DNA of 36,361 nt from positions 1 to 36,361 of IMG/VR virus record IMGVR_UViG_3300023179_000005; one strand, given 5' to 3'. The translations under genes were made by a program, and so were the position numbers. The notes under the pieces were generated by a model that saw only the letters and a program-made list of their open reading frames with translations, ran no database searches and was not told the DNA's origin. Shown piece by piece: positions 32,399 to 36,361 of this stretch (position 1 is its first letter; each line of letters starts with the position of its first letter). This DNA is from a virus.

Positions 32399-33035
32399 TT
32401 TCGACCACGTATTGCTTCAGATCCACTGGTTCAATAAATGGAAAATTGATAAATTTCGTTTTATCAGTGATTTTTTGATCGATTAGATCAGCGAACGCAT
32501 CCACGTCTTCTTGGGAGTGCAAGTGAACGATTAAAGACCTAAACGGCTTTTCATCTTGTTGGTTAAATTCTGGCATATTTTGCCATAGTTCATTAGGATC
32601 ATCAGCAGGTATCAGCCCTTCTTTTGCTGCTAATCCTGTTAACATCTCTTGAAGTGCAGCATCACCCGTACTTACTTCACGCAAAAGAGCGTCAAGAGCT
32701 TCGCGGTCATAGGTAGCAAGCCCTGTAATAGGATCAAACGTAGCTAGAATCGTACGTTCTTCATTTTCTGTAACTTGCACTTTTACAAATGGTACAAGCG
32801 AGTTCTCGTCTTTAGATAGCGCTTCCTCAACTCTAGCGTGGCCGTCTAGTATTTTGTCAGTGCTCGCGCTAACAATAACAGGAGCAATCCACCCAACCGC
32901 ATTTAGTGATCCGATTAAAGCTTCTCGTTGTTTTCCAGGGTGACGCCGAGCATTGAGTTCGTGTGCTAAAAACTGATTCGCTGGTAGCTCACCATATTCG
33001 ACAATTCTATTTTGCCATTTGTCTACTTGTTTCAT
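32388..33035 (-). CDS. ParB/Srx-like N-terminal domain protein
   Basis: A 215-residue protein. Residues 10-100 form the ParB N-terminal fold: YGELPANQFLAHELNARRHP, QREALIGSLNAVGWIAPVIV and the diagnostic KILDGHARVEEAL (61-73). Phage members lie beside terminase genes and carry nuclease or regulatory functions; no ParB helix-turn-helix core follows, so chromosome partitioning is unlikely. The remaining 110 residues are acidic and helical. The start has no good Shine-Dalgarno site; upstream lies a 4-copy nine-base repeat. It could prepare DNA for the glycosyltransferase or packaging; this is inference. Confidence 0.75.
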   Translation of the reverse strand: MKQVDKWQNRIVEYGELPANQFLAHELNARRHPGKQREALIGSLNAVGWIAPVIVSASTDKILDGHARVEEALSKDENSLVPFVKVQVTENEERTILATFDPITGLATYDREALDALLREVSTGDAALQEMLTGLAAKEGLIPADDPNELWQNMPEFNQQDEKPFRSLIVHLHSQEDVDAFADLIDQKITDKTKFINFPFIEPVDLKQYVVENES

Positions 33036-33055
33036 TAAGTTACTTTATACTTGTT

Positions 33056-33091
33056 ATGTTACTTATGTTACTTATGTTACTTATGTTACTT
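33056..33091 (-). repeat. Four tandem 9-base repeats
   Basis: ATGTTACTT is repeated four times without change (33056-33064, 33065-33073, 33074-33082, 33083-33091); on the minus strand the unit is AAGTAACAT. The tract begins in the last codons of the gene at 33086-33307 and extends to 21 bases before the ParB-like gene. One unit contains the stop TAA of the upstream gene; the others repeat it in frame. Confidence 0.9.
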
Positions 33092-33307
33092 TTCCATCAT
33101 CTTATCAATCTTGTCTTCGATTCGATCAAGCCGAGACTGTAAACTTTGCAGTTCTTTGTCGAAATTGCGCGTAGTAACAAAGTGTCGCAATTCTTGCCTG
33201 ATCTCTTCAACCTCTTTTCGACTTGCCGACGTGACAGATTTTACAAGCCAACCAGTTATTAAGGCAATGATGCTTGAGACTGTAATATCAATGTAATCTT
33301 TATCCAT
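33086..33307 (-). CDS. Membrane protein with coiled coil (XhlA/holin accessory-like)
   Basis: A 73-residue protein from ATG 33307 (upstream starts at 33322 and at a TTG at 33358 are possible). One transmembrane segment near the N-terminus (about 5-24: ITVSSIIALITGWLV) is followed by a charged coiled coil (KEVEEIRQELRHFV, KELQSLQSRLDRIEDKIDKM). This is the profile of small membrane-anchored phage proteins such as XhlA-type holin partners, though with the order of parts reversed. It lies in the lysis region. The exact start and role remain uncertain. Confidence 0.6.
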   Translation of the reverse strand: MDKDYIDITVSSIIALITGWLVKSVTSASRKEVEEIRQELRHFVTTRNFDKELQSLQSRLDRIEDKIDKMMEK

Positions 33308-33347
33308 ACTATACTTTCGCATTGTTAACTGGTGGCTGTTAAATGGA

Positions 33348-33416
33348 GAGCTGGCCAATCATTGTTCCCTGGCGAGAGGCTTATTTCGCTCTATGACCAG
33401 CCAGCTCACAATTGTG
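33348..33416 (-). other. Structured intergenic region with nested inverted repeats
   Basis: GAGCTGGC (33348-33355) is mirrored by GCCAGCTC (33400-33407), with smaller complementary pieces (CTGG/CCAG, AGAG/TCTC) between them and a ten-base palindrome CACAATTGTG at 33407-33416. A leftward transcript could fold into a branched stem. No known RNA family was recognised, and it has no T-run. Confidence 0.35.
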
Positions 33417-33417
33417 G

Positions 33418-33597
33418 TTAGGCTCTCAATCGGGCAAGTAATTCCTTCGCCTTGTCTTCGTTCTCAGCTGTTTTAATTCCAGCGTCATTTAGTAACTGCT
33501 CAGGAGTCTTACCAGTCCGTGCCGATTCTTTCATGATTTCCTGAATAATAAGTAAAATCACAGACGGCAGTGAACTTAGTATTGAAATAAAATTCAT
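33418..33597 (-). CDS. Small membrane-anchored hypothetical protein (59 residues)
   Basis: Read directly from the sequence: ATG 33597 preceded by GAGG at seven bases, closing at TAA 33418-33420. The N-terminus MNFISILSSLPSVILLIIQE is hydrophobic, long enough for one membrane segment; the rest is a charged amphipathic helix (KTAENEDKAKELLARLRA). A gap of 180 bases in an otherwise tightly packed block and a good ribosome site support it. It may belong to the lysis functions (pinholin or antiholin-like) but no family was recognised. Confidence 0.65.
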   Translation of the reverse strand: MNFISILSSLPSVILLIIQEIMKESARTGKTPEQLLNDAGIKTAENEDKAKELLARLRA

Positions 33598-33601
33598 TAT
33601 G

Positions 33602-34069
33602 TTACCTCACCAGCTTTATTGTTTTGATAAGTTGATCCAGAGCGATCAACGTCTGTTTAAGGTTGATTGAAAACGCATTTATTTGTTTGCGTTGTGTTTC
33701 TGGTAGATTAACAACGCGTGAATCATTAAGCAGGTTGGTGACAAGCGAGTTTGCGCTGGAGACCAAAGTTAGAATCTTCTGCTGACCATCGCCAGTTAAA
33801 GCAAGTGTGCCGTCTGGACGAACGTACTTTTTTGCCTCAACAATTACCTGGCCGTTAATTGTGTTTACCTGGCGGAGTACGGTAACAATAGTCGTAGCCG
33901 TTTCTGGTGAGATCTGTTCAGTGGTAGAAAGCTGATCAACTACCACCAGCCCGGTGCCAACATAACCAGCGATGCGATCAGTTGTGGCAGCGAACTGCTT
34001 GCCTTGATCAGAACAAGCAGAGATACCGAGCACGCCAATAAACAACGCTACAAGTCCAATATTACGCAT
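33602..34069 (-). CDS. Phage lipoprotein (possible outer spanin-like or exclusion protein)
   Basis: A 155-residue protein from ATG 34069, with GAGGG eight bases upstream; a longer frame reaching 34129 lies inside the holin-like gene. A classic lipoprotein signal is visible: MRNIGLVALFIGVLGISACS, cleavage before Cys19 of the lipobox ISAC, with Ser at +2, which in enterobacteria sends the lipoprotein to the outer membrane. The mature part is helical, about 135 residues, with many Val/Thr/Gln, longer than typical Rz1. Beside holin-like genes, so a lysis role is possible; superinfection exclusion is an alternative. Confidence 0.65.
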   Translation of the reverse strand: MRNIGLVALFIGVLGISACSDQGKQFAATTDRIAGYVGTGLVVVDQLSTTEQISPETATTIVTVLRQVNTINGQVIVEAKKYVRPDGTLALTGDGQQKILTLVSSANSLVTNLLNDSRVVNLPETQRKQINAFSINLKQTLIALDQLIKTIKLVR

Positions 34070-34271
34070 GCGTGTTACCCTCTGGAATTGGAGACTGTTT
34101 AAGGTACATGGCCGCAGATACAATGGCACTTGTGAGTGCTACCGTAACCAACTTGCGTGAACCATCATTCAAGTTAAAGGTAAGTGGATCTGCTATCATC
34201 AACGTGATTGTGTTGGCGATTCCACCCACTATAGCGGCCGCCAATCCTTTAAGCCAAACTGTTATATTCAT
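34062..34271 (-). CDS. Holin-like small membrane protein
   Basis: A 69-residue protein with two hydrophobic segments (WLKGLAAAIVGGIANTITLM, about 6-25, and VTVALTSAIVSAAMYL, about 42-57), a short loop between and a C-terminal KQSPIPE. Two-segment size and the segment GIANTITLMIADP-x7-DG resemble small phage holins of class II type. GAGG sits seven bases before the ATG. It would perforate the inner membrane at the end of infection. It is the first gene after the leftward terminator, as expected of a lysis cassette. Confidence 0.65.
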   Translation of the reverse strand: MNITVWLKGLAAAIVGGIANTITLMIADPLTFNLNDGSRKLVTVALTSAIVSAAMYLKQSPIPEGNTHA

Positions 34272-34282
34272 TTAGTTACCTC

Positions 34283-34309
34283 AAAAAAATAGGGCGACGT
34301 TTGCCGCCC
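34283..34309 (-). terminator. Leftward intrinsic terminator between early and late genes
   Basis: On the minus strand GGGCGGCAAACGTCGCCC folds into a seven-base stem (one G-U pair) with an AAAC loop, followed by TATTTTTTT (34291-34283). It stops leftward transcripts 12 bases before the holin-like gene. Late genes would therefore need read-through, antitermination or a promoter of their own. Confidence 0.8.
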
Positions 34310-34327
34310 AATAACTAGGAGTTGACA

Positions 34328-34357
34328 ATGTACAAACAACTAACACGCAAAGAATAA
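34328..34357 (+). CDS. Possible 9-residue leader peptide (opposite strand)
   Basis: After the hairpin at 34292-34309 the plus strand reads AATAACTAGGAG (34310-34321) and, six bases later, ATG opening a frame of nine codons (MYKQLTRKE) closed by TAA. The layout copies that before the gene at 7229. No rightward promoter was found, so expression is doubtful. Confidence 0.25.
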   Translation: MYKQLTRKE

Positions 34358-34361
34358 CACA

Positions 34362-34601
34362 TTATTTTTCAGACTGTATTAAATCTGCATTTTTTAGCTT
34401 TTGCCATAGGTTAGTTTCACCTGTGGCAACAGTGACAATTGACTGTAATAGGTCGACTAGAGTTTGATCTGGAGTCTGTTGACGTTGTGCAAGATTTAAA
34501 GCCTCATAAAGGCTTGCTGGAATTTCCCACACCTGAGTTATAGGCTCATAAGGCTTTCTTGTTACTAAATTCTGATAAGACGCTTTCTTTATATTTTGCA
34601 T
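34362..34601 (-). CDS. Small hypothetical protein before the terminator
   Basis: A 79-residue protein from ATG 34601, with AAAGGA about 11 bases upstream; a TTG at 34622 is an alternative start. It overlaps the end of the upstream gene by 56 bases in another frame. Its middle, PITQVWEIPASLYEALNLAQ, is amphipathic, and the C-terminus is a helix. No family recognised; last gene of the early leftward block. Confidence 0.6.
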   Translation of the reverse strand: MQNIKKASYQNLVTRKPYEPITQVWEIPASLYEALNLAQRQQTPDQTLVDLLQSIVTVATGETNLWQKLKNADLIQSEK

Positions 34602-34923
34602 AGTTTTGTTTGTCCTTTGCAATTAACTCAAATACAGACTTGTGAACGTATTGATAATAAATGGCTGGTCGTTTTGGTGTATGTCCATGAGGATTCGACC
34701 AGCGTAATCTAAATGCATAAATGTTTTCACTTACGCGAACGTGATCAATAGACAGTGGCACTCCCTCAGGGGGAAGCTGTATAACTGTTTTTGCTTGTGC
34801 CACGGGTGGAATTTCTTCAAGCTCTAACGGCCATTCTACGTCTTCAAATGTATCAGAAGCATTATGTAAGTTATCTGTTTTTAGTTTGTTGGTTGCCACT
34901 GGTGAACTGCCACCAGTGGCCAT
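34546..34923 (-). CDS. Hypothetical protein
   Basis: A 125-residue protein. Residues 40-105 look like a beta domain with SENIYAFRLRWSNPHGHTPK and YYQYVHKSVFELI near its end; the N-terminus is flexible, acidic. There are no cysteines, no membrane segment. No good ribosome site precedes the ATG at 34923, though a hairpin (34953-34970) does, so expression may depend on coupling with the upstream gene. Function unknown. Confidence 0.6.
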   Translation of the reverse strand: MATGGSSPVATNKLKTDNLHNASDTFEDVEWPLELEEIPPVAQAKTVIQLPPEGVPLSIDHVRVSENIYAFRLRWSNPHGHTPKRPAIYYQYVHKSVFELIAKDKQNYAKYKESVLSEFSNKKAL

Positions 34924-34952
34924 TAACGCAATATAGTTGAGATCTAACTTAT

Positions 34953-34970
34953 CCCCGGCTAAGTCCGGGG
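34953..34970 (-). promoter_or_regulatory. Intercistronic hairpin
   Basis: CCCCGG (34953-34958) pairs with CCGGGG (34965-34970), loop of six bases. It starts directly at the stop of the membrane-protein gene. No T-run follows leftward, so it is more likely a processing or stability hairpin than a terminator. Confidence 0.5.
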
Positions 34971-35597
34971 TTATTCTTTTGGGTCGCTGTTGTTTTCTTT
35001 GACCACGTAGTTACTGAATCCCATAGCAGGACGAGCCACGGGTGGCGATGCTAAGAATTGGCTATGCGGTGAGTCTCTTGTTACATTGTTGCCACGTGTG
35101 GCGTTAGTTCGTTGGCTTGCCATAGCAAAGAAAATAATAGCCAATGCCATTTCAATGAAAGCAAGAACTGCTGCCACAGTTGAGACGCCATCACCAAACG
35201 TCTTTTGAAGTTCTGTTGCCTCTCTGACACTAGTGCCAAGTGACAACGCTATGCGTCGAGTTGTAGCTCCTGCTGCCGCAGCCATTCCTGCTTCGTATTT
35301 GCGAATTTGTTGATCATTGTAGTTTGTTATGCCGATACTCTTTGCGCCGTTATGCACCATATAAGCGGCGTTTGCGGCAACTGACAAACCTAGTAACACC
35401 TTCATCAAGGTTTCGCCAGGGACAATCTTTGCATACAGGTATGCGCTTGTTACTCCTGCCACAGTGGCGGAAGCCGCCACCCACACACCAAGTCGGTTGC
35501 CATATATAGAAAAGCCAGCATAACTAATTCCACCAACTAGAATAAGGTGAATAAAAAGAAACATAATCCAATCAAACGCGCTTCTATTCTCAGTCAT
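34971..35597 (-). CDS. Multi-pass membrane protein
   Basis: A 208-residue protein with four or five transmembrane segments: about 10-32 (WIMFLFIHLILVGGISYAGF), 36-56, 63-83 and 136-160 (VAAVLAFIEMALAIIFFAMA). The C-terminal 45 residues are hydrophilic and cytosolic or exposed. AAGGAG lies eight bases before the ATG. The stop of the dCTP deaminase gene overlaps this start. No enzymatic motif is visible. An early membrane protein may alter host envelope or shield against other phages; lineage unknown. Confidence 0.65.
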   Translation of the reverse strand: MTENRSAFDWIMFLFIHLILVGGISYAGFSIYGNRLGVWVAASATVAGVTSAYLYAKIVPGETLMKVLLGLSVAANAAYMVHNGAKSIGITNYNDQQIRKYEAGMAAAAGATTRRIALSLGTSVREATELQKTFGDGVSTVAAVLAFIEMALAIIFFAMASQRTNATRGNNVTRDSPHSQFLASPPVARPAMGFSNYVVKENNSDPKE

Positions 35598-36186
35598 TGT
35601 TATAACTCCTTACTTTGGCTGTCGTAATTCCTGATTGATGTTGATACTTCCCTTCCCTGTCTGAATAAGTCACTTGTGGCGTGAGATCAACGCAAAAAAG
35701 TAACAACTGAGCTATGCCTTCATTCGCATAAACGCGCAACGGGTACGGTGTACAGTTTTGAAGTTCTAAGACAAGCTGACCCTTCCAAGCAGGCTCAAGC
35801 GGGGTCGTGTTAACGTGTAGGCCACAACGGGCATAAGTAGACTTGCCCACAACTAAGCCGATATGATCAACAGGCATTGTTATAATTTCTTGAGTGGTAG
35901 TTAGAGCATAACTATAAGGTGGCAATGTGTAATACGAGCCTTGCAAGCTATGTTGTAAAGGAATTGAATCGATAGTTGATCTGTCAAAATTTTTCGGGTC
36001 GATCTCTTTGCTAAAATCATCAACAAAAATTTTAAGGTCAACATCTGTAAGGCGTAAGTCATAACCTGCCGAGCTTAGTCCGTAACTTAATCTTGATATG
36101 TTGTCGGTACAAGTAACTTGTTGAGGTCGAAAGTCTGTTACTATTTTGGGGCCGTAGAATAGCCACCATCTGTCAGAACGTACCAT
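35590..36186 (-). CDS. dcd: dCTP deaminase / dUTPase-family protein
   Basis: A 198-residue protein of the dCTP deaminase-dUTPase superfamily. Motifs: SYGLSSAGYDLRL (34-46), GKSTYARCGLHVN (114-126), TPLEPAWKGQLVLEL (128-142, with Glu131 or Glu141 in the catalytic role of deaminases) and a C-terminal YSDREGKYQHQSGIT. The EPAWKG motif is more like dCTP deaminase than dUTPase. It makes dUTP (or dUMP) from dCTP and so raises thymidylate supply for phage DNA. AAGGAG before the ATG is ideal. The start overlaps the end of the nuclease gene. Confidence 0.85.
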   Translation of the reverse strand: MVRSDRWWLFYGPKIVTDFRPQQVTCTDNISRLSYGLSSAGYDLRLTDVDLKIFVDDFSKEIDPKNFDRSTIDSIPLQHSLQGSYYTLPPYSYALTTTQEIITMPVDHIGLVVGKSTYARCGLHVNTTPLEPAWKGQLVLELQNCTPYPLRVYANEGIAQLLLFCVDLTPQVTYSDREGKYQHQSGITTAKVRSYNND

Positions 36187-36361
36187 TGTTTTTTCTCCTT
36201 GTTATTGTTTCCATAAAGGCGACGACATCACCAACGCTTTCAATTACTTGGTATTGTCCTTTCCAATTGTTTAAAAATTCCTGCTCGGCTTCTGTGAGCT
36301 TTCGCTGGCTTTGAGGCTTTAACCAGTCTTTGATTTCAACCAGAAAATTACTACCCTGATA
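36173..36361 (-). CDS. VRR-NUC / PD-(D/E)xK nuclease, C-terminal part (joins 1-253)
   Basis: The downstream end of the nuclease whose start is at 253; in the circle the gene is 253 to 1, then 36234 to 36173. Residues 85-104 come from 36173-36234; 36235-36361 repeats bases 1-127. The catalytic motifs lie in the left portion. It ends at TGA 36175-36173, overlapping the deaminase start by 14 bases. Confidence 0.85.
   Translation of the reverse strand, partial: YQGSNFLVEIKDWLKPQSQRKLTEAEQEFLNNWKGQYQVIESVGDVVAFMETITRRKNNGTF
36235..36361. repeat. Terminal direct repeat, right copy (circular join)
   Basis: Identical to bases 1-127. Removing one copy leaves 36,234 bases. The exact length of 127 is a common k-mer size in short-read assembly, which supports assembly overlap rather than a biological terminal repeat. 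Confidence 0.95.

Noticed and set aside
32388-33035. Plasmid partition function for the ParB-like protein
   Set aside because: No ParA ATPase, no parS-like 16-base palindromes near it and no ParB HTH core; the terminase-side position is typical of phage ParB-fold proteins.
33056-33091. CRISPR-like array
   Set aside because: Units are nine bases long, contiguous and without spacers; no cas genes.
34322-34350. TTGACA on the plus strand at 34322 as a promoter
   Set aside because: No -10-like hexamer at 16-18 bases distance.
34953-34980. CCCCGG hairpin followed by TTATTCTTTT as a plus-strand terminator
   Set aside because: There is no rightward gene or promoter in that region; the T-stretch is interrupted and is part of the coding end of the membrane protein.

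Overview
The window is a complete dsDNA tailed-phage genome (Caudoviricetes, siphovirus type). Its first 127 bases recur exactly at its end (1-127 = 36235-36361), so it is a circular or circularly permuted molecule of 36,234 unique bases, and one nuclease gene runs across the join. The HK97-type head genes, a tape measure of 742 codons (about 110 nm of tail at the usual 1.5 angstrom per residue) and the lack of sheath or baseplate genes point to a long non-contractile tail. The host cannot be named. Shine-Dalgarno sites, sigma70-like promoters and a lipoprotein with Ser at +2 fit an ordinary, probably Gram-negative, bacterium. Composition is moderately AT-rich and no tRNA genes were seen.

Layout: two divergent promoters at 4668-4759 split the genome. 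Rightward, 4810-8857 is an early region of small genes, several with paired cysteines typical of zinc ribbons, plus a probable single-strand annealing protein. It has a second promoter with an operator-like inverted repeat (5954-5992) and ends in an intrinsic terminator (8903-8934). Leftward from 4661 come a helix-turn-helix regulator, an SNF2 helicase-DNA methyltransferase fusion, a lambda O-like initiator with an iteron origin inside its gene, a P-like zinc protein, a VRR-NUC-type nuclease across the join, a dCTP deaminase and a membrane protein, down to a leftward terminator at 34283-34309.

Beyond that terminator, still leftward, lie a holin-like protein, a lipoprotein, small membrane proteins, a ParB-like protein, a TET-associated-type glycosyltransferase, small and large terminase, a portal-MuF fusion, prohead protease, capsid, a probable decoration protein, a methyltransferase-glycosyltransferase fusion, connector and tail-completion proteins, major tail protein, the G/GT frameshift pair, tape measure, tail-tip proteins with a lambda gpL-like cysteine signature, a tail fiber and its small accessory proteins (9032-11745). 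The two transcription units converge at 8857-9032.

How it works together: the early rightward genes and the leftward replication block would start infection, with replication from the iterons. The leftward terminator probably separates early from late expression. The late block builds and fills heads and tails. Three putative modification enzymes (helicase-MTase, TAGT-like glycosyltransferase, MTase-GT fusion) suggest that DNA or virion is chemically decorated. No integrase, classical repressor or recognisable endolysin was found, so lifestyle and lysis remain open.
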